Positions 25,411 to 36,898 of a DNA stretch of 64,000 nt are shown in pieces. The DNA is from Paramyrothecium sp. XJ0827 (taxonomy: Eukaryota; Ascomycota; Sordariomycetes; Hypocreales; Stachybotryaceae). The number at the start of each line of letters is the position of its first letter. The first letter of the stretch is position 1. The notes under the pieces are model-generated. The model had not been told where the DNA came from. It saw only the letters and a program-made list of their open reading frames with translations, and made no database searches. Location: assembly GCA_020881915.1 (NCBI GenBank), contig JAJFPB010000004.1:1426001-1490000 (forward strand). The letters are read 5' to 3'. Made by a program: the position numbers and the translations under genes.

Positions 25411-26668
25411 ATGCATCCGTACATCGCGGTCCCTGCGACCTGCGCTCTGGTCTACAGAGCATGGTCGAAGAAATCCTTGACTCCTGTGGGACTTGTAGCT
25501 GCCACTCTGACTGCTGTCGCTCACGCTTACCATCCATGGAATCTACCATTCTTCCTGCTCTGCGTCTTCTTTCTGGCGGGAACAAGGGTCACGCATGTAA
25601 GTCGGAGCCGCACCAAAGTTCGGCCAATATTCCCAGCTAATGTCTGCTTGCAGATCAATGAACAGGCCAAATCCCGTATGACGATGCGTTCTAGAGGCAC
25701 CTCTGGAGGAGAGGGTCCTCGGACGCACGTACAAGGTACGTCCATTTTTCTACTGCCTGATGTCATGCCATATCGTATAGTTGTCGAAGCCGGACTGACC
25801 CTGGAATCCTGCAGTTCTGGCCAACTCATTGATGGCGTCCATACTTACCGTCCTTCATGCGATTCAACTCCGATCCCGCCAAGCGGCCCTCCTCGACCCG
25901 AACTCGCCTGATCCGGAAGGCACCCTCTGTTTTTCATGGCGAGGCGATCTCCTTGTGGTTGGCATCATTGCCAATTACGCAGCAGTGGCCGCCGATACCT
26001 TCAGCTCGGAGCTTGGCATTCTAGCAAAGGGCGATCCTCGATTGATTACATCACTCACCTTGCGAAAGGTTCCTCGTGGAACCAATGGCGGCGTTACATT
26101 GACGGGCTTGGCGGCAGGGCTATTTGGGTCCATGGTCATCGTGACAGCTGCCATGGTCTTCCTCCCCGCCTGCAACCCTAAGACGACGACCCTACCAGCG
26201 GGAGGCACTCCGTGGACGACTGCGGAACGGAGAGACTTCATGACTTTTATGGTACTGTGGGGCACATTGGGGAGCGTGCTGGACAGCGTGCTTGGTGGCC
26301 TATTTCAGCAATCCGTCAAAGATACGCGGTCAGGCAAGATTGTTGAGGGAGAGGGCGGCGTGCGCGCATTGGTCTCGCCAGAAAACGACCCTTCCGTAAA
26401 CGATACGAAGGAGCGGACAGGCGGTGCTACGACGGCAACGGGCGGGCAGACCAGCGACACGAAACAACGCAACAAAAAGGACAAGCCACGCCGGCCCAGC
26501 TTTGGCGATGAGCGCCCGTCTCGTGTTGTCGAGAATGGGTGGGACTTACTGGACAACAACGACGTCAACTTCATCATGGCTGTCGTCATGAGTGTGGGAG
26601 GAATGGCGGCGATGAGTTGGTATTGGGATATTCCTATCCAGAGCGTCCTCAATGGCGTCGCGTACTAG
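25411..26668 (+). CDS. DUF92/TMEM19-family integral membrane protein
   Basis: Multi-spanning membrane protein of 373 aa with three exons: 25411-25596, 25654-25735 and 25815-26668. Family features are the N-terminal hydrophobic helices, the GGEGPRTHVQ stretch continuing across the second intron into VLANS, the AADTFSSELG motif, and the KVPRGTNGG segment followed by a glycine-rich hydrophobic helix. A charged, low-complexity insert of about 75 residues (around codons 260-335) precedes the last transmembrane segment. Plant members of this family (VTE6) are prenyl/phytyl-phosphate kinases. The role of fungal members is unknown to me, so no reaction is assigned. An in-frame non-ATG extension exists upstream, but the ATG at 25411 matches the usual family start. 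Confidence 0.88.
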
Positions 26669-29600
26669 CACATAGACAATGTACGATGCCCATAGAAGCG
26701 CTTGTTCTTAAGAGTCCCGACGCTGTCGCTTCATGCCAGTACTGTAAGTCGGTCGGCAAGCAACCTCCGAAGCCATTGAACATATTCAACCAATCACCTC
26801 CACGTTACGCCAGCAACGTTTCTCAAGTATAAATACAAGTAGGACTACAGAACTACCTGCAAATTGGCCATTACTGTATATGTGCTCGTGTTTGGGTGGC
26901 GATCAATGTAAAGACTCGGCATTCCTACGGGCCTTCTCGCGCTTTGGAACACCAGCTGCAACAGATGGCTGCATAAGACTGCCATGGTCGGTAGGGCCTA
27001 GAACGAGCCCGGTGAATGATTGCGGAGAGCCAAGTTGCATCGCATATGCGTTTGCTAGGATACGGGAGACGGCTCGCACCCGGGCGGCCTAGGCAACACG
27101 TTGGTTCGCGCCGCATCTTGTGCCGTGCCTGGCTTGCGCCCGCAACGACGGCCGAGCGGGCTGGTGTGTCGGTTCTTACAGCCGCGTGCGACTCGGCAGG
27201 GGCGTGGTAATGCAGCCCGCTACACTGGCAGCTTTTGTGGAGCCTCATTGGTCTGAACGCCTCGCTCGTCGTTCCTCGAAGTTGGCTCGATGGCCAACCA
27301 GCATGCAAGAGTTAATAGCGTACAGGGCAATGGGGCACGCAACCTCTTGGTGGGCTGGGCGCACCCGCGTCACCGGTGATCATGTGGGCTTTCGATCGTT
27401 CAGTAGGCATGAGAATCAGTGGCATAAGCTCGAGGAACATCACAACTCCAACTGCAACAGCAACTCGCCCACGAGTCCGAGGAAGATGAACGCGGGAGTT
27501 CAGCTACTGCTTCCGAGGCTCGGGAATCAGTCTTTTCTTCCACCTCTTCAATCACCTAGACCGATGAACCAAGAACCTTCAATTTCGGACCTATAGGCGT
27601 GGCTCTCGCCATCTGGCTACGTAAGCTTGCTGTGCTTAATAGTATATTGGAACGAATAGAGAAATATTGTAAATGTGCGATGGCCAAGGGGTTGAACTTG
27701 CACACGACAGAGAAATTACCAAATCGGGCAGTTAGTCTAAGCAGCTCCGGCACACATTGGATGATCTAGTTCACAAGGATTCAAGATCATTACATAAAGC
27801 CAGAACTACGATCTGGGAGGTAGTAATTACGGGTCGGCTGGCCTCAAGTCATCCAAAGTTTCAAATCACTGTCTGTGAGCAAAACTCGCTCTTTGCTATT
27901 TCCTCGGAGTCGGTGGGTAGCAAACGCAATGATCCTTCGGCATGGAAAGACACCCTCATTCAGGCGAGCATCCTTCGACCCGACGCTCCGTGAACGGCGT
28001 CGCAGCTGGAGCATCGTCTCTGAGACGGATAGAAAGCCTAGGGTATGATCAGGGGAAACGTACCAAGCCTGCCCAAGAAAGGGCTGGCAGTTCCCATGAT
28101 ATCTCCGGCTTCGCAACCCTCACGATTCCAGGCGCTGTGGGGAAATATGCCATGCACACTGTCGCGCCAAAATGCGGGAGAATTATTAGTCGGTAATTAG
28201 CTAAAGATATTGAGACTGGGAACATCGCGGACCATCGGGCCTACGGGGTGGGACGTTGTCAGAGCATGGGGTATAAGCGCTTCTTGCATCCCACGCGATA
28301 CCTGGCCCTCCACACAGGAAGAAGCAATTACACATGATTTGAACGCCAGCTGAAGATATCCCCATACGCCTGAGCGATTTGTTTCGGGTGGCCTGCTATT
28401 TGATTGCTGGGTGGCACCGTCCTTGGTGTGTCGTCGTCGCGAGCCGCCGCTAGTCGGTCGTTGTGTGTGAGCATCGTGGCTGCAGCCAGTCCCAAGCACA
28501 CAGGTGAGAGAACACAATTATGCAGAACATGGAGACGGACCAATCAGGAAGAGGCGATAAGATGCATCTGCGCGATGCGCCATGGGCTCATGCGGTGGCG
28601 TTCGGGGCGAGACCGGCTCTCTGGGGGACGCCCATTTTTCTGGGGCTGAGGGGGCCATCGCGCGAGTTTCTTTTTATGTATGCACCCATTTAGCTTATTT
28701 CGCTCTCCAGTTCGTCTGCCGGATAAGGCGACACGCTGAACCCGATGCTTTGGGTAATGGAATGAGGCAAGCCTTTGGGCTTCATTGGGTTGGGGGGCTT
28801 TGCCGAACCGGGCATGATGTTCCCGGGGAAGAGAGCTGGTTCGGTGAGAGACGTGGGCAATTCCGTTCTGTCTCCAGAGCACAGCGTACCGACTAGTATC
28901 CAGATACTGTACGGTACCATTCTTCTTCCCCCCCTGTCACCGCTGGGGCTTGTCGCGTGTGCTCGTCTACAGAAATGCAGCTTAGTCGGCTCGTTATCTG
29001 AAATGTCCCTCACCAATGCTGCACACAAATTGAATCTGTGTCCCACCACCCCAAGAAACCGGGGACTAGAATGGACCAGGGTCTGTGGTGGTTGTGCATT
29101 TGGGAAATACATCTCCGTTGGTTGGCTGGGCCGTGGGCGATATCATCGACCAAAACTTCACGAACCATCTCTTGACATGCCGCCGCCTGCAAGGCCGGAT
29201 GGCACCGAGAAGACGCAGGCTCGACGCCCATTCTCGGCGTTGGCGAGGCTACCGCACTCGCTAGCATTACGAGTTTATTTCAGGAACACGGTCCGACACG
29301 AAGGGGGCCTGAGGCAAGGAGAAGCTTATTGATGGAAAGCCACGGCTGGAAATCATTGGACCCAGCCCCAAGCCAGGCCGGGCTGGCCAGGGTGGAAAAT
29401 ACGGAGCAAAACGGAGGCGGGTGGCCGATCTTTGCGGCGCATCGGAAGAAACTCAGCAAAATATTAAGTAATGGCTTCAACCTAAGAGGCTGTTTAGGGA
29501 AATGGAACGCGGACACGGTAGTTTCAGAAGGAAGCGGCCATCTAATTCCTGTACTCGGCTCGGTGACTCGCCCGACGACGGGAGTGGCTTTATTTGCTCC

Positions 29601-30656
29601 GCCCACACCTGGGCTCCATGAACGCTGGATTCTGTATCCGTATCCGGACTGGAACTGATATTCCTTGACCCCTGGATAATTGACAGTACCGGTTTGCGGT
29701 TTTGCACATCCGAATGTTGGTTGATTCTTCCCCGGCCTCGGAAGAGCTACAAGCGACAAGAGGTTACGGGCTGCGGCCCCCGGGTTGGAGGAATACCTTA
29801 CTACCTTATGTAGGTAGGGCACCCAGGGGAATAGTGCTGCCGCGATACTTGTCCCCGTGGTATTCGCGGCAGCCTTCACATGTGACACGATACCTGGCTG
29901 TGACGTACCTTGCGCATTGCCTGCCCAGGCCCCCACCAACAAACAAGTCTTGAAATGCCCCTCGATTTTACGTCGTCGCATGTCGCATGGCAGGGCAACA
30001 AAGAGTCTTTACCCCACCAACGCCAAATGTACTGTAACGGCCACGGCCAGAGTTGATGCCCTGGCTGCGGGCGAAATCCAAGCACCTCGGAAAGGCCTAG
30101 AGTGTAAGAGGCCGCCATCCTCTAAATAGCACACAGTAAAAACATGATAATACACTCCCAGGCCGGCAAACCCCTCGTACTTGGTTCCGCGGCGCAGCAG
30201 AAAGACACGGGCACAGCCCAATTCAGTTCCCCCAGGAATTTTTGTGTCTTCACCCGGCCAATGAGCGGCAGGGCGATCAGTCAATCGGTTTATCCAAACC
30301 TGGTTGACCCCAGAGTTGCTGGCGGTATGCCTTTTCGGGGTGGTAAAAGCTCAACGTGGTCGGAAAGGGGTGAGAGGGGGGTAAGTTTTCCTGTTCGAAG
30401 GGGAAATTTGGCATTCGGCCGTGGAGACACAAGCCAGAAGCCCGTGACGACGCCGAGCCGCTCGTCCAGCAAAGCGTCAGTCATATCGCAAGTCATTATC
30501 GCGAGCCAGAGCCGTCGGAGTGGCCCGTGATAGGCTGAGCCGACGCCCTTGGACCAGACGATTCTAGCGTCCGAAGCCGCAGGCCTCGCCTTGGTTGGCT
30601 GCTTCTTGTGGGAGGCGAGGCCGACGAGGAGTGCGAGACCCAATGGGAACGAGATC

Positions 30657-30691
30657 GGGGGTTTGGTGGGGGGAGAGGGGAGAGAGGGGGG
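30657..30691 (+). promoter_or_regulatory. G-quadruplex-capable tract
   Basis: Four G runs of 5, 6, 4 and 6 bases lie at 30657-30661, 30668-30673, 30677-30680 and 30686-30691. The loops are 6, 3 and 5 nt. This fits the usual four-run quadruplex pattern on the plus strand. It lies about 745 nt upstream of the glutamine synthetase ATG. Function is unproven. Confidence 0.4.
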
Positions 30692-31040
30692 AAGGCCCTC
30701 AACCACCCCACCCCACCTTCGAGTCATTACACGATACAGTGTGCCTGATTCCAGAGGTAGTGTGCCCTGTGATGCTTTTCTCGTGCAGTGCATATCTCGA
30801 AAAAATGATTAATATTGTTTGGTAACTGAGAGCAGCCGCGTTTACTATGCCTGTCGCCAACGATCTTCGTGAGAGGGAGAAGCAGAGTCAAAGCAAGAAA
30901 TCAGACCCGATGGCTCACCGGTACCACAGACAGACGACTTGACACTTTTCCAAACTGGCATTTTCCGTGGGCCGCACCGTGGCACCACCGCGTACAGTGC
31001 GTTGGAAGCAGCCGCTGCCACAGCGACAATGGAATCCAGA

Positions 31041-31327
31041 GATAAGCCCACCCCCCTCGCCGGGTGCCCCTCCCCACCCACCACCCCTGCAAAGGCCTTA
31101 TCTCTGCCTCCAGCCTTCGGGCTACCCTGAGAAATGGAGCGGGTTGATTGTGCAGTACGTACCGGAGCTGGTGCGGTACCTGCGCCTGGCGAAGCGGCGG
31201 CATAAGGTTCTCGCTGTAGGGAATTCATGGCGAGCAACTCGTTGTAATCAGGACAGGACCTTTAAAAACCCTCAGCCTCCCCCAGTCATGATCGCTTCGG
31301 TTTTTTGATCTCCTACCTCTTCTATCT
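31041..31327. promoter_or_regulatory. GATA-type nitrogen-control motifs (candidate AreA/NIT2 sites)
   Basis: AGATAAG occurs with its GATAAG at 31041-31046. The inverted form CTTATCT is at 31098-31104, and CTATCT (AGATAG on the minus strand) is at 31322-31327. All match the HGATAR consensus and lie about 110-395 nt before the glutamine synthetase ATG. Fungal glutamine synthetase genes are known nitrogen-regulated targets of GATA factors. Short motifs also arise by chance, so the call rests on their clustering and the gene downstream. Confidence 0.4.
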
Positions 31328-31434
31328 TTATCCAACGTTGTGATACCCTCTGTACCGCGTTTTATATTCTGTCTCTCCCACCTTGACCCCACCCCCTCTC
31401 TCTTATACACAACTTTCATTTCACAACCGCAACC

Positions 31435-33345
31435 ATGGTAAGTTGCCTCGCCTTGTCCATTGCCCGCTGACACCGCTGCGGGACGTCGCGACCATTTTTA
31501 CTGACATTCGTCTCTCTGCAGGCTACCCGCGATGCTTTCATCTCCAACCCGGCCACTGTATGCTCTACTCCGCCTGCGACCAACTCAATCGGCTCGACGC
31601 TAACTCTTGCAATAGCTGGCCAAGTACGAGAAGCTCGACCAGAAGGGCAACATCATGGCCGAGTACGTCTGGGTTGATGCCCACGGCGAGACTCGCTCCA
31701 AGTCGAGGGTGAGTTGATTCCCATTTTACCGATTCCTTTCAACGGCCGCGTGCGACTCCTCGTTCCGATCCCATTTGGGCCACTGGCGGCAGCACATCCA
31801 TGGCACAATAATGGTCCAATTTGGATCTTGTTTCCCATTCCCTGACGTGGGCCCGGAAGGGGATGGGGGCTGTGTTCTCGGCTCAGCGCCGGTCGAAAGG
31901 ACGTCACCGTCCTTTTCCGACGCCGGTGCGCGCCACGAGACACCGCCAGTGGCCAGCCAAGCCGAAAATAACCCGCCTCAAAATGCGCTGCCAATGGTCG
32001 CGATCCCCCCACCTGCCACACTTGGCGGGGTCACATGGGGCCCAGTCGCATCAACGAGCTGGACGTCATCCACGCCCAGTTCGTTGGACCGTAAAGGCCT
32101 GGGCCTTTTTGCTGTCGCGGTCGTCTTCGGCTTGGAACATGGGATGGCTCCGGTTGCCAATTCGAGGATGACGACACTGGCACACGCGCTGCTGTTCTCT
32201 CGGCTGTGACACATAGGCTAACCAGCATTCTGCAGACCCTGAAGGAGCAGGAGTGGAAGCCCGAGGACCTCCCCATCTGGAACTTCGATGGCTCCTCGAC
32301 AGAGCAGGCCCCCGGCGACAACTCCGATGTCTACCTGCGCCCCTGCGCCGTCTTCCCCGACCCCTTCCGCGGCTCTCCCAACATCATCGTCCTCGCCGAG
32401 TGCTGGAACGCCGACGGCACCCCCAACAAGTTCAACTACCGCTATGAGTGCAACAAGGTCATGGAGGCCTACGCCGACCACGAGCCCTGGTTCGGTCTCG
32501 AGCAGGAGTACACCCTCCTTGACCTCGACAACCGCCCCTTCGGCTGGCCCTCAAACGGTTTCCCTGCTCCGTAAGCACCCTTCCTTCCCTACTGCCTAAA
32601 GCATTATCATCTAACAATTCTGCAGTCAGGGCCCTTACTACTGCGGTGTCGGCGCTGGCAAGGTCGTTCAGCGTGATATCGTCGAGGCTCACTACCGTGC
32701 CTGCCTGTGTAAGTAAACCATGCATCCGATTGGCCATCGAGCCGTTACTGATTGATCAAACAGACGCCGGTGTGAAGATCTCTGGTACCAACGCCGAGGT
32801 CATGCCCGCTCAGTGGGAGTTCCAGGTTGGCCCTTGCGACGGCATTGAGAGTACGTTTGTGTCTTGACCCATCTCACCATGTCCTCTGCTAATACATTCT
32901 TCTAGTGGGCGACCACCTCTGGATTGCTCGTTTCTTCCTTGCCCGCATCGCCGAGGAGTTCGGTGCCAAGGTCTCCGTCCACCCCAAGCCCATCCCCGGT
33001 GACTGGAACGGTGCTGGTCTCCACTCCAACTTCTCCACCAAGGAGATGCGTGCTGAGGGTGGCATGAAGTTCATCGAGGAGGCCATCAAGAAGCTCGAGC
33101 CCCACCACGTCGAGTGCATCAAGGAGTACGGCGAGGACAACGACAAGCGCCTGACTGGCCTGCACGAGACCGGCTCCATCGAGAAGTTCTCGTATGGCGT
33201 AGCCAACCGTGGCTGCTCCATCCGCATTCCCCGCGAGTCGGCCGCCAAGGGCTACGGCTACTTCGAGGATCGCCGACCCGCCTCCAACGCCGACCCCTAC
33301 CGTGTCACCAAGATCCTGATGACCTCTATCTTCGGCAAGCTGTAA
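31435..33345 (+). CDS. GLN1: glutamine synthetase
   Basis: Cytosolic type II glutamine synthetase (358 aa) making glutamine from glutamate, ammonia and ATP. The seven exons are 31435-31437, 31522-31557, 31616-31708, 32236-32570, 32626-32708, 32764-32850 and 32906-33345. The first coding exon is only the ATG, followed directly by GTAAGT. Diagnostic motifs are [16 protein letters not shown] (metal-binding Glu region), [33 protein letters not shown] (ATP-binding loop) and the C-terminal DPYRVTK. The length matches fungal enzymes. Codon use in exons 4-7 is strongly C-ending, as expected of a highly expressed gene. The third intron (31709-32235) is 527 nt, far longer than any other intron here. 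GATA motifs upstream suggest nitrogen control. Confidence 0.97.
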
Positions 33346-33606
33346 AGGCTTGTTTCTGAAGACTGAGATGACTATTTGCTTTTAAAGAACTATGATTGGG
33401 TCATGTATCGGCGCTGGTAATGGGTATCACTTCTACACTATAGATAGCATTCATTCACACAACACGTTTGTGGCATATCGAATATGCTAAAATTTATTAA
33501 ATCATTCACTACACCTTGTATCAATCAGGCAACGTGACGCGAAATGAATGAATGTGGCCATTTTCAATTTCTGCATGTGGCAATATCCCCACCAAGTTAC
33601 ATCATT

Positions 33607-33640
33607 ATGTAAGGTAGGTATTCCTTCACTTACCTTACAT
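33607..33640. repeat. inverted repeat, 10-bp arms
   Basis: ATGTAAGGTA at 33607-33616 is matched exactly by its reverse complement TACCTTACAT at 33631-33640, with a 14-nt loop. It lies about 260 nt after the glutamine synthetase stop. It shares the AAGGTA/TACCTT core with other intergenic repeats in the window. Confidence 0.6.
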
Positions 33641-33975
33641 CACGATGGCTTTCCAACCCAGTTTCGGCGGCCTTGCCATGCGCCGGCGCCCAGTGAGGGT
33701 CCAACGGTCGCGTGGCCGAGTTCTCTTGACACATCGGAATCCAACATCTGGGGCGGAACATGGCAGGGCTTACATCATGACTCGCAGCCGGTCTTTGTCT
33801 AGTCACAGGTCCCAACCCAACCAAAATCAAGGAAAAAAGGACCCCATCGTCAGCTACCCTTTTCTTTTCCATCCGCCTCTCCCATCGATCAAATCGGGCG
33901 ACGCCGCCGCTAGAGACTAAAAAAACCCAGATTTTGTACGGTGGCAATGCCACGGGCTTGGTATACAGTGGGCAA

Positions 33976-33993
33976 GTAGGTAGGTAGGTAGGT
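33976..33993. repeat. GTAG tetranucleotide microsatellite
   Basis: About 4.5 units of GTAG run from 33976 to 33993. It belongs to the same AGGTAGGT family seen at other intergenic spots here. Confidence 0.7.
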
Positions 33994-34686
33994 TTCCCCG
34001 GTGAAAAGGAATGCATACATAAGATACGTAGAAAAGGTTACCGACTGTTAATGGCAGCATCTCAACAATTGGACATAGATGAGTGGGCCTAGGACTAGTC
34101 GCAGTACCATTCGACGTGAAGTATCACGTAAAGGTAGCACAAGGCGCAAAGGGGATAGGTGAACTTACTTCACCGGGGCGCAACGTGCCTTTCCGCTCTC
34201 TCGTCTCCTTAGTTTCGCCCCTCGCCACATGTTATCGCATGCAAGGGCATAGCCGCTGGGCATAGACCCGTCTCGCCGAAGGGAACCAACCGGTGGGATC
34301 GTGATCGGGGTCCCCGGCCCGCCAGTCGTCGAAGAAAGAAGCGGAACAGCACATCAACACTGCTGCGAGTCTCGGTGCGGCGAAACAGCCACACCAGCGA
34401 AGGACTTCTGTTGCGCGCTCCCAAGTCTTGTTTATCACATCACAGTTCCATAGACACGCCTCGGGGAGCAGGACTCGTACGCAGTCCTCCCCAGAGACTA
34501 GGACAAGCATCGTGCCTTTACGTTGTGCGCTCGGTTTCATGACGTATTGTTTATACCAATTCCCAGCGAAAGAAACACTACGGCCAACCATGAACGCCAA
34601 TCTAGATGCCTCTGTGTGCACTTAAGCAGAAGATAGACCACCCAGAATCGTTGACCTCGTTACCCATAAAACACGTAGCCGGCTCG

Positions 34687-36898
34687 CTACACCTTCCCAG
34701 CCATAAGACTCTCCAACTCCCACGGACTCAAAGTGCTCCTGCGCCTCGACGCTGCCTTTGTCGTCCTCGTGTCCCGCTTTCGCTTTGCCGGCTGCGGGTC
34801 CTGAGGGGCAACAGCCTGCTTCACGGGATCGACGTCTTCACTGGGACGTGTCGCTTCGCCCGTTTCCAAGACCAGTTTCTTGGCCTCCTTCTTGGCTTCC
34901 GGCCGCGCAGGCGTCAGGTTTGGCTTCTTTACGCCCCTTGTGCCCCTGACTGCCTTGAGCTTGGCGCGGACCCGTGCAGCGTCGGCTTCCCGCTCTGACG
35001 CAGCCAGCTTGGCAGCAATCGTCGCCATTGTCAATGGACTCTGTTGCGGACCCTGCTCCGTAGCCGCTGGCAGAGGGAGCCGCGACTGCGTTGTACGAGG
35101 AGTCTGTTGCGGAGAGCTACGAGATTCTCGCACCTTAACTTCGGCCTCGGCCCTGGGCTTGGCTTCGGGCCCAGGGGCTTCACTGGAAGCGGGCTCGGGT
35201 TCATCTGCTGGACGTGTTCCAAGGAGCGCATCGTCCAGTGACGTCCTTGTTGGAGACCGTTGCCTTTCTGGAGGCCGCTGGGCTGTCCTGGTTGGCTGCG
35301 CTCTCGTAGTTGATGGTTTACTACGATGCGGTGGTGGCTGCGGCGGCTTAGAGTCCCCGGCCATGTCCCAGGTGTTTTCCTCCATGATCGTGGTGAAATC
35401 GCCTGGCTTCTGTTTGGTTTTGGTTGGATTTGCCGTGCCTCGATTGCCAGCAGCGGGTGAGTTGCGCAACGGGCTCAGCTGCGGTGGCTCAGGGAGAGGT
35501 GACGAGTCGCGTGACGGACCAAACATGGGATATTGCATGACCGCAGACTGTTCAAGGATCTCGACATTTGGTTCCTCAACATCGTAATCGTCGATGACCC
35601 GGTCGTCGTCCAAGACGCTCGACTCATCATCACTTTGACCGTCGTCTTCTTGCTCTTCATACTGGTCAATGGGGCCCAGATGAACAGCTCCGTGAGCAGG
35701 GCTAGGCGACTTCTGTACGGCGTAAACATCCTCTTCCGACTCTTCAGCCACAGCACCGAGCCTGGAATCGATTGCGTGTCTAGTCTCCTCCACATCCCGC
35801 ACTCTGACTGGGCTGAGTCGCAGACCCATCTTGAGCTCTTCCTCGCAGACTGCTCTCCCGCTGGATGCCATTCTCCTTCTCCAACCGTCGATCAAGTGTA
35901 CCGCTTCCTTCCAGCGATCTTCCATCTTGACCCAACCATCCTTCAAGCGATTGATTTCTTCTTCTCGGACCATTACTTCCTCTATGGGCACGAAAGAGGG
36001 ATTGGTCAGAATGGTCCTCATATGGTCAAGCACAGAGTCTAAGTCTGCTGCCATGTCCTCCGAGGTTGACTGCTTGAGGACATGGTCGTCTGTTTTGTCG
36101 TCAAGATTCCATCCGCTCATCTCACGGAGCTGCTTCAATGTTCGATGCATGACCTTCATGAGGGCTTCATTCTCCTCACTGAGATTCTGCGCTAGCTCGG
36201 CAAGGAAGGCGTTTGTTTCAGAGCGCAAACTGTAATCTTCGCTTGGTGTAGGCCCGGATCGGACTGGCGAGCTCTTCTCCTCGCCTACGTCGCCGGTAAC
36301 CGTTATGGTTGTTATCGCAGAGCTGCTCCTCGAGCCGCGCGCCCTCCCAGCCTCACCCAACTGCTTCTTCAATGTGTCGATTTGACGATCTCGTCTTCGG
36401 ACCTCGGTCGCACACGAGGTGCGAGCTTGCGCGACCAGGGCTTTTGTCCGTGCGACCTCATCTTTCAGACCTCGCGCGGCTGCTTCTGCCGACTTCAGTT
36501 GTATCTTCAGGGCTGCTTCTGACGATTCGGCAATGTCGAGCTTCCTTTTCGACTCCGTATGCTTCTCGAGAAGTCGGCTCATATCATTGACATGCTTCAG
36601 ATTATCCGCGCGAAGAGCGCGCATTGTTGTGGAGAGCGATTCGCGCTGTTCCGCGTCGCGCTGTGAACAGGGTTAGCTCATGGCTGACACTTCATCCTGC
36701 ACTGCTGGTACGGACATCACGTCGCAAGATCAAGTCATTCACCACGCTGATTATGCGTCCCATGACAGCTGCGACCGCATCGTAGTCCTCGCCCGGGTTC
36801 GCAAAGTCGATGCTTTGACCATCACGAAGTAGGCCCCTCGATAGGAGCTGGTTATTGATGTACAGCGAGGCCGTGCGAAGGTTATCGGTGTCAATCAT
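34687..36898 (-). CDS. TinC-like coiled-coil protein (ADIP domain)
   Basis: Protein of 718 aa in two exons: 36898-36716, then 36660-34687. The N-terminal exon (61 codons: LRTASLYINNQLLSRGLL, then a DFANPGEDYDAV stretch) and the long following coiled coil match the afadin/alpha-actinin-binding (ADIP) family. Its filamentous-fungal members are called TinC, NIMA-kinase-interacting proteins linked to the spindle pole body. Helical heptad-like sequence extends to about residue 360. It is followed by an acidic, then proline/serine-rich disordered region, and a short C-terminal helix ending in SPWELESLMAGKV. The intron donor is GTCCGT, chosen because it alone keeps phase 0. The family call is from memory of the N-terminal motif. 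Confidence 0.8.

Larger units (their letters stand above)
26669..31434. other. long intergenic region upstream of glutamine synthetase
   Basis: These 4.8 kb carry only short or compositionally odd frames. The longest, 29280-29981 on the minus strand, has no family motif and is proline/glycine-rich, as expected of GC-rich non-coding DNA. The 3' end acts as the glutamine synthetase promoter and leader, with GATA motifs and a G-rich tract listed separately. Confidence 0.6.
33346..34686. other. convergent intergenic region
   Basis: This lies between the 3' ends of glutamine synthetase (plus) and the TinC-like gene (minus). It holds an inverted repeat at 33607-33640 and a GTAG microsatellite at 33976-33993. 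No supported gene was found. Confidence 0.6.

Noticed and set aside
29280..29981. A 233-codon minus-strand frame upstream of glutamine synthetase
   Set aside because: No recognisable family feature, and overlapping frames on the other strand are equally long, so it is probably chance.
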